NCBI GenBank assembly: GCA_028693555.1
Contig: JAQUVD010000001.1
Coordinates: 99,033-163,032, forward strand
Origin: Hespellia sp.
GTDB taxonomy: Bacteria > Bacillota > Clostridia > Lachnospirales > Lachnospiraceae
Length of the DNA: 64,000 nucleotides
Direction: 5' to 3'
Shown here: positions 19,036 to 27,643 of the stretch, one piece after another
Layout: every line of letters starts with the position of its first letter
How positions within the stretch are numbered: position 1 is the stretch's first letter
Notes under the pieces: generated by a model
Seen by the model: only the letters and a program-made list of their open reading frames with translations
The model's database searches: none
What the model was told of the DNA's origin: nothing
Made by a program: the position numbers and the translations under genes

Positions 19036-19401
19036 TTACTTCCTTTCCTGAAGGCTGTATCCCTTCTTACCATTTCTAGATTCTTCTTTGATTAGGTTCT
19101 GTTCAAGCATCGTCTTTACAAGATTCCGTGAAAATTCTCGTTTGTCCTGTACCGCAGCCTTTTTTTTGCTGTAGAATTCTGATGCTTTGATTCCATCCAC
19201 CTGCTTTTCAATCTCCATCATGGAAATCCATTCATTTTTCTTCAGATATTTCATGACCTTATTTGCACCTCTTGTGTACAATTGCTGGTAGAGGTCTTTT
19301 TCCAGATGGTTACTCTTAATTACACCCCATCCATAAAGAAATGCCGCCGCAAGTGCAAATAATATAATTGCAATGACCTTAATTGCTGTGTGTGACATCA
19401 T
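19036..19401 (-). CDS. Small membrane-anchored protein of unknown function
   Basis: The 121-residue protein has one N-terminal transmembrane helix (about residues 5-24) and a basic, probably cytoplasmic remainder. The latter contains a winged-helix-like pattern (NKVMKYLKKNEWISMMEIEKQVDGI). I do not recognise the family. It lies between a PqqD-like gene (8 bases upstream) and pepD (5 bases downstream). AAGGAG precedes two adjacent ATG codons, either of which may be used. Confidence 0.6.
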   Translation of the reverse strand: MMSHTAIKVIAIILFALAAAFLYGWGVIKSNHLEKDLYQQLYTRGANKVMKYLKKNEWISMMEIEKQVDGIKASEFYSKKKAAVQDKREFSRNLVKTMLEQNLIKEESRNGKKGYSLQERK

Positions 19402-19409
19402 CTTCTCCT

Positions 19410-19763
19410 TTATACTTTGTTCTTATACGAGATAAACTGATTCGTCTGCAGGATTTTAATAAACTTAACCAGACGCTCTAGAACCGGCTCTGCTTTTTCG
19501 CCAAAATGTGCTTTCATCTTCTCGGATAATGCAAGAATATCTGATTCTCCATCCACATTCTCCCACAGGAAGGTACCATACGCATCTAGTTCGATATGGC
19601 TGACTCGCGGTCTGCGAAATACAGTCTGGGCAATCTTATTAAAAAACCCTTTGTTGATCACGGATACTTCCGCAAATCCGTTTTCCTTTATCTTCCATTC
19701 AAATTCAGGATTCCGAACCGGAATATAATCCAGAAAATTCTCGTCTTTTTTTATCTTTGCCAT
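19410..19763 (-). CDS. PqqD-like protein
   Basis: The 117-residue protein matches the PqqD/RRE (RiPP recognition element) pattern. An N-terminal three-strand part (DYIPVRNPEFEWKIKENGFAEVSVINKG) is followed by HIELDAYGTFLWENVDGESDI and helices ending in KFIKILQTNQFI. PqqD-fold proteins bind precursor peptides for modifying enzymes. No radical SAM enzyme or precursor is adjacent, so a RiPP role is not supported here. The start at 19763 is the ATG preferred to an upstream TTG. It heads the pepD-ilvBN operon. Confidence 0.75.
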   Translation of the reverse strand: MAKIKKDENFLDYIPVRNPEFEWKIKENGFAEVSVINKGFFNKIAQTVFRRPRVSHIELDAYGTFLWENVDGESDILALSEKMKAHFGEKAEPVLERLVKFIKILQTNQFISYKNKV

Positions 19764-19804
19764 ACCAATCCCCAATCGTTTTATATTTTTTGATATATTT
19801 TTCT

Positions 19805-19833
19805 ATTATACCTTTATTCTCGATTTCTGTCCA
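19805..19833 (-). promoter_or_regulatory. Sigma-A promoter of the PqqD-like/pepD/ilvBN operon
   Basis: The minus strand has TGGACA (19828-19833), 17 bases, then TATAAT (19805-19810). It is the only good promoter seen upstream of the five-gene operon. No T-box or leader peptide was found before ilvB. Confidence 0.75.
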
Positions 19834-19844
19834 CTACTGGATTG

Positions 19845-19873
19845 AAAAAAGAGAGCCGCATCTGCGACTCTCT
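19845..19873 (-). terminator. Terminator of the OPT transporter gene
   Basis: An 11-bp stem (arms 19850-19860 and 19863-19873) is followed on the minus strand by a T run. Confidence 0.85.
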
Positions 19874-19888
19874 TCGATTGCTTATGTT

Positions 19889-21793
19889 TTATTTTTTACT
19901 AGGTTTCTTTGACCAGAGTGTAAACTTCAGAATTGAAAGTAATAACAATGCGAAGAATACTAAACCTCCGATGTTGCCAAGACTAAATGGCAGACAGGTT
20001 CCAATGATATCCCCAAGTGACGTTCCGCCAATTGTGATAACCGCAAATACGGCAAGCAGGATACCGACAAGACCTTCACCGGCAATTAATCCGGCACTAT
20101 AAAGTACGCCGTTGTCAACCTGACGTTTCTTTTCTTCCTCTGTCTCGCCTTTTCTCTTTTCAAGCCATAAGCGAAGAAGTCCGCCGGCCATCATAGGTGT
20201 TGACAAGTGAATTGGTAAGTAAAGACCAATTGCGAATGGAAGTACCGGGATACCAAGAACTTCTACAACAATCGCGATGAATACACCGCAGATCACGAGT
20301 GTCCAAGGAAGATTTCCGCCCATAACACCTTCTACTACCATCTTCATCAGTGTAGCCTGTGGTGCAGGGAGTTCCGGTGATCCATAGCCCCATGCTGCAT
20401 TCAGTAAGTAAAGGATTCCGCCGATTGCAACTGCTGAGAAGACTGCTCCGATAAGCTCGCCAATCTGCTGTTTCTTCGGTGAAGCTCCAACGATATAACC
20501 GGTCTTTAAATCCTGTGATGTATCGCCTGCCATCGCTGCAATAATACAAATGATCGATCCGATTGTGATTGCTGCAATCATACCTGACTCGCCAACATTT
20601 CCAGTTGCTTTCAGGATTAATGTTGAGAATAACAGGGTTGCAATCGCCATACCTGATACAGGGTTGTTACTGCTACCAACAAGACCAACCATGCGGGATG
20701 ATACGGTTGCAAAGAAGAAACCGAATACAATAATGATAAACGCACCGAGAAGATTTACCGGAATTGCAGGGATTAACCACATCACAACTGCCATGATTAC
20801 AATACCGATCAATACTACTTTCATAGAAAGGTCTTCACTTGTACGAGTATGTCCTGTGTTCTTACCAAATCCTTTCATTGCATCCCGGAATGTGCGGACG
20901 ATGAGCGGAAGTGATTTGATTAAGCTCATGATACCTCCGGCTGCTACCGCGCCGGCACCAATGTATTTGATGTAGTTACTCCAGATTCCCCATGTTCCGA
21001 GTTCACTGATTGGAGCAGTTGCAGGATACATCGTTACATCTGCACCAAATAAGTAAATCAGTGGCATCAGTACGAACCATCCTAATGTACCACCTGCGAA
21101 CAGATATGAAGAAATCTTAGGTCCACAAATGTAACCAACTCCGGCTAATGCTGGAAGGACATCCATACCTACGCCTGATCCCTTGTATGATTTGAAAGAA
21201 AAATCAACCTCACTTGGGAAGAGCTTCAAACCGTCTGTGATAAATTTGTAAGCAGCAGCAATACCAAGTCCTGCAAATACAGTGCTGGCTTTTGCTCCGC
21301 CTTCTTCTCCGGCAATTAATACTTCAGCGCAGGCTGTTCCTTCTGGATAAGGGAGCACACCATGCTCTTCTACGATTAATGCTGTACGAAGTGGAATCAT
21401 GAATAAGACTCCAAGGATACCACCGCAAAGAGCGATGAGTCCGATTTCGATGAGGTTTGGCATTGAACCTGTTCCCTCTGCCGCCCACATAAATAATACA
21501 GGCATTGTAAAAATAGCTCCGGCAGCTAACGACTCACCGGCTGAACCGATTGTCTGTACCATGTTGTTTTCAAGGATCGAATCCTTTTTCAAAATCACAC
21601 GGATAATTCCCATGGAAATTACCGCTGCTGGAATCGATGCAGATACTGTCATACCGACACGAAGACCGAGATATGCATTTGCACCACCGAATAAAATAGC
21701 CAGTATTACACCTAAGATAATAGATGTCACTGTAAATTCGGGCACCACCTTGTCCGCAGGGACGAATGGCTTGAATTCATTGTTTTCGTTCAT
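19889..21793 (-). CDS. OPT family oligopeptide/metal-chelate transporter
   Basis: The roughly 634-residue protein is a polytopic membrane transporter of the OPT family. It has FTVTSIILGVILAILFGGANAYLGL at the first helix, many further hydrophobic helices, and the AGDTSQDLKTGYIVGASP loop near residue 450, which is typical of the bacterial OPT branch. Such proteins import peptides or peptide-like metal chelates using the proton gradient; the substrate here is unknown. The start at 21793 is chosen for its AGGTAGG ribosome site; in-frame codons further up lack one. It is a single-gene unit. Confidence 0.92.
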   Translation of the reverse strand: MNENNEFKPFVPADKVVPEFTVTSIILGVILAILFGGANAYLGLRVGMTVSASIPAAVISMGIIRVILKKDSILENNMVQTIGSAGESLAAGAIFTMPVLFMWAAEGTGSMPNLIEIGLIALCGGILGVLFMIPLRTALIVEEHGVLPYPEGTACAEVLIAGEEGGAKASTVFAGLGIAAAYKFITDGLKLFPSEVDFSFKSYKGSGVGMDVLPALAGVGYICGPKISSYLFAGGTLGWFVLMPLIYLFGADVTMYPATAPISELGTWGIWSNYIKYIGAGAVAAGGIMSLIKSLPLIVRTFRDAMKGFGKNTGHTRTSEDLSMKVVLIGIVIMAVVMWLIPAIPVNLLGAFIIIVFGFFFATVSSRMVGLVGSSNNPVSGMAIATLLFSTLILKATGNVGESGMIAAITIGSIICIIAAMAGDTSQDLKTGYIVGASPKKQQIGELIGAVFSAVAIGGILYLLNAAWGYGSPELPAPQATLMKMVVEGVMGGNLPWTLVICGVFIAIVVEVLGIPVLPFAIGLYLPIHLSTPMMAGGLLRLWLEKRKGETEEEKKRQVDNGVLYSAGLIAGEGLVGILLAVFAVITIGGTSLGDIIGTCLPFSLGNIGGLVFFALLLLSILKFTLWSKKPSKK

Positions 21794-21819
21794 GTTATTT
21801 CCTACCTCTCTTTTTTTCA

Positions 21820-21854
21820 TAAACAACGCCATCAGTATACCAAATACTGACGGC
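21820..21854 (-). terminator. Probable terminator of hom-marR-thyA-folA
   Basis: An 11-bp stem with one G-U pair (arms 21828-21838 and 21844-21854) lies 60 bases past folA. The T stretch after it on the minus strand is interrupted (GTTGTTTAT), so efficiency is uncertain. Confidence 0.6.
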
Positions 21855-21913
21855 ATTTGCAAATAATCTATGAAATTTGTAAAATATTTCTAAATTTAAG
21901 CTCTCTTTTTTAT

Positions 21914-22405
21914 CTATTTTATCCTCTTGTAAGTCGTAAAAGCAAACTCAAGGTCGAAACAGGTCTGTTCTTCACTTTCATAAACCATCTTCCAGTCTTC
22001 CATCTCATCAAGATTCGGGAAAAATGTGTCCGCATCGAATTCGTGATCGATTTTTGTGATATAAGCCGTTGTGCAGTACGGAAGCATCTGTCTGTAAATG
22101 CTCTCGCCGCCAATTACAAAGATATCTTCCTCTTTGTATTTCTTCAACTCCTCACGCATTTCTTCCACTGTATGGACAAGAACCGCGCCGTCCGCTTTGT
22201 AAGACAGGTCTCTTGTCATGACAATATTCGTACGATTTTTCAATGGAAGCCCATTTGGGAATGATTCGAGCGTTTTGCGCCCCATCACAACCACCTTACC
22301 GCCAGTTGCCTCACGAAAAAACTTCATATCAGAAGGAATGCTCACAAGCAGTTTGTTGTTCTTGCCGATTCCCCAGTTAGCATCTACCGCTACAATTAAA
22401 TTCAT
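21914..22405 (-). CDS. folA: Dihydrofolate reductase
   Basis: The 163-residue enzyme reduces dihydrofolate to tetrahydrofolate with NADPH. It starts MNLIVAVDANWGIGKNN, with the substrate loop PSDMKFFREAT, the NADPH motif VVMGRKTLESFP and FVIGGESIYRQMLP. It lies 20 bases downstream of thyA, whose reaction makes dihydrofolate. Confidence 0.97.
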   Translation of the reverse strand: MNLIVAVDANWGIGKNNKLLVSIPSDMKFFREATGGKVVVMGRKTLESFPNGLPLKNRTNIVMTRDLSYKADGAVLVHTVEEMREELKKYKEEDIFVIGGESIYRQMLPYCTTAYITKIDHEFDADTFFPNLDEMEDWKMVYESEEQTCFDLEFAFTTYKRIK

Positions 22406-22425
22406 CTTTTATCCTCTTCTTTCTG

Positions 22426-23274
22426 TTACACCGCTACCGGAATGTTTTTAATCTGTGGGTGTGTTTCATAATGATCTAATCGAATATCATCCGTCGTAAA
22501 ATCATAGAAATCCTTGATCTCCGGATTGAGCCATAAAGTCGGTGCAGGAAGTGGCTCTCTTGTAAGCAGTTCCTCCACCAGCGCAACGTGTCTGTCATAG
22601 ATATGTGCATCTGCAATCACATGGACAAACTCGCCAACCTTCATGTCACATACCTGTGCAAGCATATGAAGTAATACGGAATACTGACATACATTCCAGT
22701 TATTTGCGGTCAGCACATCATTGGAACGCTGATTGAGAATGCCGTTCAACGTCATCTTGTCGCATCCCGCTTCCTGTGTCACATTAAATGTCATACTGTA
22801 AGCGCAAGGATACAGGTTCATCTCATGCAGGTCCTGATGCACATAGATATTCGTCATGATACGTCTGCTGTATGGATTATGTTTCAAGTCATAAATCACA
22901 CGGTCCACCTGATCCATCATCCCTTCACGATACGCATGCTTCACCTGCATCTGATAACCGTAAGCCTTTCCAATGGAACCGTTCTCATCTGCCCAGCTAT
23001 CCCAGATATGACTGCTTAAGTCTTTGATATTGTTTGATTTCTTCTGCCAGATCCATAACAGTTCATCCGTACAGCTCTTGATTCCGGTACGCCTTAGTGT
23101 CAGTGCCGGAAATTCTTTTGACAAATCATAACGGTTTACCACACAAAACTTTTTGATTGTGTGTGCAGGTGATCCATCTTCCCAAACCGGACGCACCTTC
23201 TCTCCCTCTGTGCTTGTCCCGTTATCAATGATATCACGGCACATATCCTTAAATAGTTGATCTGCATAACTCAT
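22426..23274 (-). CDS. thyA: Thymidylate synthase, variant active site
   Basis: The 282-residue enzyme methylates dUMP to dTMP with methylene-tetrahydrofolate. The phosphate-binding RRI motif (SRRIMTNIY), catalytic Cys157 in NLYPCAYSMTF, QRSNDVLTANNWNVCQY and HIYDRHV are recognisable. The usual PCH next to the nucleophile is PCA, and the canonical LGxPFNIA segment is LTANNWNVC, so this belongs to a divergent branch. Folate and dUMP roles are inferred from family and from folA downstream. AGGAGG precedes the start. Confidence 0.93.
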   Translation of the reverse strand: MSYADQLFKDMCRDIIDNGTSTEGEKVRPVWEDGSPAHTIKKFCVVNRYDLSKEFPALTLRRTGIKSCTDELLWIWQKKSNNIKDLSSHIWDSWADENGSIGKAYGYQMQVKHAYREGMMDQVDRVIYDLKHNPYSRRIMTNIYVHQDLHEMNLYPCAYSMTFNVTQEAGCDKMTLNGILNQRSNDVLTANNWNVCQYSVLLHMLAQVCDMKVGEFVHVIADAHIYDRHVALVEELLTREPLPAPTLWLNPEIKDFYDFTTDDIRLDHYETHPQIKNIPVAV

Positions 23275-23297
23275 CTGTCTGTTTCCTCCTCTTTGAT

Positions 23298-23732
23298 CTA
23301 CGGTTCTGCTATATTATAGAGGACTTTATCCAGTCCCCTTTTTAATGCTTCAATTTCCTTTTTTGTCATGCCAAGCGTCAGCTTTTTCTCTGTCTTTCTG
23401 CGGTCCGTTTCCATCCGCTTCTGGATATCATATGCCTTTTCTGTCAGATAGATATTCTTTCGACGCTTGTCCTTTGTACTCGGAACAACCAGTATGAAGC
23501 CTTTTTCATCGAGTCTCTTCATAAGCCCTGTCACAGTCGGATTCTTGAGATTCAGATACCGTTCCACATCCCGCTGACTCACTTCCTCTTTGTTCGTCTG
23601 GAACAGGAAATCGAGTACAGCACATTGGGACGACGTGATTCCTGTTGCCTTCAATTGCTCTGTCAGCTCTTTTTCAAACACATTGTTAATCTGTTTTACG
23701 GTAAATCCAATTGACTGATTTCTCTTATCCAT
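23298..23732 (-). CDS. MarR family transcriptional regulator
   Basis: The 144-residue protein is a winged-helix MarR regulator. The recognition helix is in VSQRDVERYLNLKNPTVTGLMKRLDEKGFI, followed by a beta wing (VVPSTKDKRRKNIYLTEKAY) and dimerisation helices at both ends. Its ligand and target are unknown. It lies between hom (15 bases upstream) and thyA (23 bases downstream), so it is likely cotranscribed with both. The ATG at 23732 has GAGGAG eight bases in front. Confidence 0.9.
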   Translation of the reverse strand: MDKRNQSIGFTVKQINNVFEKELTEQLKATGITSSQCAVLDFLFQTNKEEVSQRDVERYLNLKNPTVTGLMKRLDEKGFILVVPSTKDKRRKNIYLTEKAYDIQKRMETDRRKTEKKLTLGMTKKEIEALKRGLDKVLYNIAEP

Positions 23733-23746
23733 CACAGCCGCTCCTC

Positions 23747-25033
23747 TTAGTACTCTCTAATCACACTGCTGATTTCTGATACACTCTCCATTTTCCTTAA
23801 ATCTTCCAATGAATCCTGCATATGGTATTCTTTTACTTTTTCGGTTACGATTACAAGTTCTGCCATTTTATCTTTTGCATTCTTCTGAACAACGCGTGCA
23901 ATACTTACTTTATGATCACCGAATACACTTGCGATTTTCGCAAGAACTCCCGGCTCATTGACAACCTGAATCCGCAGGAAAAACTTGTTTTTAATATCTG
24001 CAAATGCTTTCACCGGTGTCTCACGATAGCAGGTGCAGCTGATTCTTCCATTGCAGTCATAATCAATATCTCTCGCAACATCAATGATATCACCCATCAC
24101 GGCACTTGCAGTGGGAAGTGCTCCCGCGCCTCTGCCGTAGAACATCGCATCATCTACTGCATCGCCATGGACAAAGACCGCATTAAAGGAATCTCTGACC
24201 GACGCAAGCGGATGATCCTTTTCCAAAAGCATTGGATATACAGCAACTTCAATTCCACTTTCTGTATTATGCGCCACTCCAAGAAGCTTAATAACACTGT
24301 CAAATTCTTTCGCATAAGCAATATCCTTAGCAGTAATCTTTGTAATTCCCTCTGTATATACATCAGCGAATACGACTCTTGAATGAAATGCAATGGATGC
24401 CATAATTGCAACTTTTCTTCCCGCATCCAGCCCTTCAATATCTGCTGTCGGGTCCGCCTCTGCATAACCAAGTTCCGTTGCTTTTGCTAATGCTTCAGCA
24501 AAATCCATTCCATCCTCAAACATCTTCGTAAGAATGTAATTCGTTGTTCCGTTCACAATTCCTATTACTTCTGTGATTTCATTTCCCGCAAGGCACTGTT
24601 TTAATGGACGGATAATCGGAATACCACCTGCAACTGCCGCTTCAAACAGAAAATCCACCCCATTTGCTTCCGCAGCATCAAGCAATTCCTTTCCATGCTC
24701 CGCAATCAGATCTTTATTCGCACTCACAACATTCTTTCCTGCGTTCAATGCAGCCAGAATCATCGTTTTCGCAGGCTCTATTCCACCCATGACTTCAATG
24801 ACTATCTGGATTTCCTCATCTTCTAAAATATCCTCCGGTCGATTCGTCAGAAGTGATGTATCGACACCCTCCCGTGTTCTTTCGATATTGTGAACCAGAA
24901 TCTTCGCTATTTTCAGATTGGCTCCAATCTTCTGCACCATCTCATCCTGATTCTTCTGAATCAATTTATATACACCGCTACCAACGGTCCCCAGACCTAA
25001 CAGGCCTACTTTTATCGTCTTTTGCACTTCCAT
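23747..25033 (-). CDS. hom: Homoserine dehydrogenase
   Basis: The 428-residue enzyme reduces aspartate semialdehyde to homoserine for threonine and methionine. It has the NAD(P) motif GLLGLGTVGSGVYK, the catalytic NGTTNYILTKM and GYAEADPTADIEGLDAGRK segments, and a C-terminal ACT domain (RIQVVNEPGVLAKIASVFGDHKVSI) for threonine control. The start at 25033 has AGAGGAT; a GTG six codons earlier does not. It heads the operon with marR, thyA and folA. Confidence 0.96.
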   Translation of the reverse strand: MEVQKTIKVGLLGLGTVGSGVYKLIQKNQDEMVQKIGANLKIAKILVHNIERTREGVDTSLLTNRPEDILEDEEIQIVIEVMGGIEPAKTMILAALNAGKNVVSANKDLIAEHGKELLDAAEANGVDFLFEAAVAGGIPIIRPLKQCLAGNEITEVIGIVNGTTNYILTKMFEDGMDFAEALAKATELGYAEADPTADIEGLDAGRKVAIMASIAFHSRVVFADVYTEGITKITAKDIAYAKEFDSVIKLLGVAHNTESGIEVAVYPMLLEKDHPLASVRDSFNAVFVHGDAVDDAMFYGRGAGALPTASAVMGDIIDVARDIDYDCNGRISCTCYRETPVKAFADIKNKFFLRIQVVNEPGVLAKIASVFGDHKVSIARVVQKNAKDKMAELVIVTEKVKEYHMQDSLEDLRKMESVSEISSVIREY

Positions 25034-25069
25034 TGTATTATCCTCTCTCACATTTCATGTTTGAGTGAA

Positions 25070-25078
25070 ATTATAACA
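25070..25078 (-). promoter_or_regulatory. Extended -10 promoter of hom operon
   Basis: The minus strand has TGTTATAAT about 37 bases before the hom start. No convincing -35 is seen. Confidence 0.55.
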
Positions 25079-25156
25079 TAGATTTTAGGCAGGTACTAGT
25101 GTTAGATTTTTCACAACAAGGAAACGTCCTCTCGATCTTCACTTGTATGCCCGGCA

Positions 25157-25192
25157 TAAAAAGAAGCTTCCCGATAAATCGGAAAGCTTCTT
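25157..25192 (-). terminator. Terminator after tRNA-Gly
   Basis: A 14-bp stem with a TTTA loop (arms 25161-25174 and 25179-25192) is followed on the minus strand by TTTTT, eight bases past the tRNA. Confidence 0.9.
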
Positions 25193-25199
25193 AAATCAG

Positions 25200-25272
25200 A
25201 GCGACAGACGGGGTTCGAACCCGCGACCCCGACCTTGGCAAGGTCGTACTCTACCAGCTGAGCCACTGTCGC
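25200..25272 (-). tRNA. tRNA-Gly (GCC anticodon)
   Basis: The minus strand folds as a cloverleaf. A 7-bp acceptor stem pairs GCGACAG with CTGTCGC. The D arm contains GGCTCAGCTGGTAGAG, the anticodon loop is CTTGCCAAG with anticodon GCC inside a GACC/GGTC stem, and the T arm is GGGTTCGAACCCC. The discriminator is T and no CCA is encoded. Confidence 0.96.
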
Positions 25273-25307
25273 ATATCTTGTGTTCCTCGTTGACCGGAAC
25301 AATAACT

Positions 25308-25336
25308 AATATACTATAACTTGTTTTTATTGTCAA
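25308..25336 (-). promoter_or_regulatory. Promoter of tRNA-Gly
   Basis: The minus strand has TTGACA (25331-25336), 17 bases, then TATATT (25308-25313), about 35 bases upstream of the tRNA. Confidence 0.8.
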
Positions 25337-25459
25337 CAATTAATTTCATTTTTTTGAATTTTTTTTGATTTTTTTGTAAACCTAAATTGTAAACACTTTT
25401 CGCAAAAATCTTTCCCTGTGTTTTTTCCATAACTTCTGTTAGTATCTTGCATAACGTTC

Positions 25460-25495
25460 TAGACCGTTTCGGTCTATTTTGCAACGCTTTGTTGC
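25460..25495. repeat. Two tandem dyads upstream of the XRE regulator
   Basis: TAGACCG-TTT-CGGTCTA (25460-25476) and GCAAC-GCTTT-GTTGC (25481-25495) are perfect inverted repeats spaced by four bases, 52 bases before the XRE start. They may be operator sites for the small regulator. They lack a T run, so a terminator is unlikely. The AT-rich stretch 25337-25440 upstream holds nothing else I can name. Confidence 0.5.
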
Positions 25496-25547
25496 GCTCT
25501 ATTTATACTAATAATAAAAGACACAAAAAGAACGCAGAGGTGATGCA

Positions 25548-25802
25548 ATGACAGTATATCCGAATATTAGAAATCTTCGCGAAGATCGTGATCTGACGCA
25601 GACACAATTAGCAGATCATCTCAACACCACGCAAAAGACATATTCCAGATATGAGAACGGGGAACATAACATTCCTACAGAGATACTAATTGATCTGGCT
25701 GATTACTATTCTGTCAGTGTTGATTATCTTTTGGGATTAACACCTAAGAAAACACCGTATCCAAATAAAAAGACAATCAACTCCTCCAAAGATCAGAAAT
25801 AA
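25548..25802 (+). CDS. Small XRE-family DNA-binding regulator
   Basis: The 84-residue protein is almost entirely a Cro/C1-type helix-turn-helix: IRNLREDRDLTQTQLADHLNTTQKTYSRYENG, then IPTEILIDLADYYSVSVDYLLGLT. It has no effector domain, so it may act as an autorepressor or as part of a larger regulatory scheme not visible here. It is the only plus-strand gene between 1 and 45 kb. GAGGTGATGCA precedes the start. The tandem dyads upstream are candidate binding sites. Confidence 0.88.
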   Translation: MTVYPNIRNLREDRDLTQTQLADHLNTTQKTYSRYENGEHNIPTEILIDLADYYSVSVDYLLGLTPKKTPYPNKKTINSSKDQK

Positions 25803-25846
25803 AAATGCTGTATTCTAAGACACATCATCTTGAATACAGCATTTTT
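25801..25846. terminator. Bidirectional terminator between the XRE gene and aspS
   Basis: AAAAATGCTGTATTC (25801-25815) is the exact reverse complement of 25832-25846. The A and T ends let the hairpin stop transcription from both convergent genes. Confidence 0.9.
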
Positions 25847-25857
25847 ATTTTAATCGC

Positions 25858-27642
25858 TTACTCTTTTTCCGGTAAATCCACCTGAATACATAATTCTTCT
25901 AACTGTTTCGCATCTACTGCAGCCGGTGCTTCTGTCATCAGATCTGATGCATCCTTGATCTTAGGGAATGCAATCACGTCGCGGATGCTGTCCTGTTTTG
26001 CCATAAGCATCACAAGACGATCCAATCCATATGCAAGTCCTGCATGTGGCGGTACCCCATATTTGAATGCACGGAGAAGAAATCCGAACTGTTCCTCTGC
26101 CTGCTCCGGTGTGAAGCCCAGAAGCTCTAACATCTTAGACTGAATCTCTGTATTGAAGATTCGTACACTTCCCCCGCCAATCTCTGTACCGTTTAAAACG
26201 ATATCATAAGCTTTTGCACGCACTTTTCCAAGATCCGTATCCAGCATTGGAATATCTTCATCCATTGGCATGGTAAACGGATGATGCATAGCCAGAAATC
26301 TTCCCTGTTCATCACTCCACTCCATGAGTGGGAATTCTGTCACCCACAAAAACTTATACTCATTCTTATCTAAAAGTTCTAACTGTCTTGCAACCTCAAG
26401 ACGAAGATTTCCCAGAACATCCCACACCACTTTATTCTTATCGGCTGCAAAGAGAAGCAAATCTCCAGCCTCTCCAGCCATTGCAGCTACAAGGTCTGCC
26501 ATCTGCTCTTCTGTCATGAATTTTGCAAAAGAAGATTTCATGCTTTTGTCTTCCTGAATTGCAATATAAGCAAGTCCCTTTGCGCCAAAGTCTTTCGCAT
26601 AATCAACCAGCTTATCAATCTTCTTACGAGGCATCATTCCCTGTCCTTTGGCGTTGATACCGCGGACTGTTCCACCATTTTCGATTGCGCCCTTAAATAC
26701 AACAAATTCACAGTCTTTTACTGTCTCAGTTACATTTACAAGCTCCATCCCAAAGCGTGTGTCCGGTTTGTCCGAACCATAACGGTCCATTGCATCCTGC
26801 CAAGTCATTCTCGGAATTGGAAGCGATACTTCTACGTCTAATACATCTTTGAATAATTTCTGAAGCAGTCTTTCGTTGACATCGATGACATCGTCCACAT
26901 CTACAAACGATAATTCCATATCGATCTGTGTGAATTCCGGCTGACGGTCTGCACGTAGATCTTCATCACGGTAGCAGCGCGCTAATTGGAAATATCGATC
27001 GTATCCGGAACACATCAGGAGCTGTTTTAAAAGCTGTGGTGACTGTGGGAGTGCATAGAATGTTCCCGGGTTTACACGGCTTGGTACAAGATAGTCGCGC
27101 GCGCCTTCCGGTGTCGACTTGATCATCGTCGGTGTCTCAATCTCTAAGAATCCTTCTTCTGCGAGAAATGCTCTTGTCAGAGTTGCAACCCGGCTGCGCA
27201 TCATCAGATTTCTCTGCAGATCCGGACGGCGCAGATCCAGGAAACGATATTTCAGACGAAGCTCTTCCTTCGTCTTACTGTTCTCTTCAATTGGAAATGG
27301 CGGTGTCTCAGATTCCGATAAAATGCGAAGCTGCTCTGCGCGCACTTCGATTTCCCCCGTTGCAAGATTCGTGTTCACTGCTCCGGAACGTTCTACTACC
27401 GTGCCGACCACAGCAACAACAAATTCCGAACGGAGCCTGGAAGCCTTCTCCATTAATGCTTCATCGTCTTCAAACACAATCTGAAGAAGACCTGCACGGT
27501 CTCTCAGATCCACGAATACGATTCCACCTTTATTACGGTTCTTTTGAACCCATCCCATCACCGTAACGTTCTCACCTACATTCGCCTTTGTAATCTCGCC
27601 ACATCGGTATGTTCTTTTTAATCCCTGCATTGACTCTGCCAT
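25858..27642 (-). CDS. aspS: Aspartyl-tRNA synthetase
   Basis: The 594-residue class IIb synthetase charges tRNA-Asp (or tRNA-Asp/Asn). An N-terminal OB-fold (VTVMGWVQKNRNKGGIVFVDLRD) precedes the catalytic core with motif 2 (QLARCYRDEDLRADRQPEFTQID), the bacterial GAD insertion, and motif 3 (GLAYGLDRLVMLM). The start at 27642 has GGAGG nine bases before it and falls one base after the hisS stop. It is the last gene of the relA-MBL-hemZ-hisS-aspS operon. Confidence 0.97.
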   Translation of the reverse strand: MAESMQGLKRTYRCGEITKANVGENVTVMGWVQKNRNKGGIVFVDLRDRAGLLQIVFEDDEALMEKASRLRSEFVVAVVGTVVERSGAVNTNLATGEIEVRAEQLRILSESETPPFPIEENSKTKEELRLKYRFLDLRRPDLQRNLMMRSRVATLTRAFLAEEGFLEIETPTMIKSTPEGARDYLVPSRVNPGTFYALPQSPQLLKQLLMCSGYDRYFQLARCYRDEDLRADRQPEFTQIDMELSFVDVDDVIDVNERLLQKLFKDVLDVEVSLPIPRMTWQDAMDRYGSDKPDTRFGMELVNVTETVKDCEFVVFKGAIENGGTVRGINAKGQGMMPRKKIDKLVDYAKDFGAKGLAYIAIQEDKSMKSSFAKFMTEEQMADLVAAMAGEAGDLLLFAADKNKVVWDVLGNLRLEVARQLELLDKNEYKFLWVTEFPLMEWSDEQGRFLAMHHPFTMPMDEDIPMLDTDLGKVRAKAYDIVLNGTEIGGGSVRIFNTEIQSKMLELLGFTPEQAEEQFGFLLRAFKYGVPPHAGLAYGLDRLVMLMAKQDSIRDVIAFPKIKDASDLMTEAPAAVDAKQLEELCIQVDLPEKE

Positions 27643-27643
27643 C

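Noticed and set aside
25111..25302. A 63-codon frame spanning the tRNA-Gly gene
   Set aside because: It overlaps the tRNA and its terminator completely and reads the tRNA as codons, so it is not a gene.
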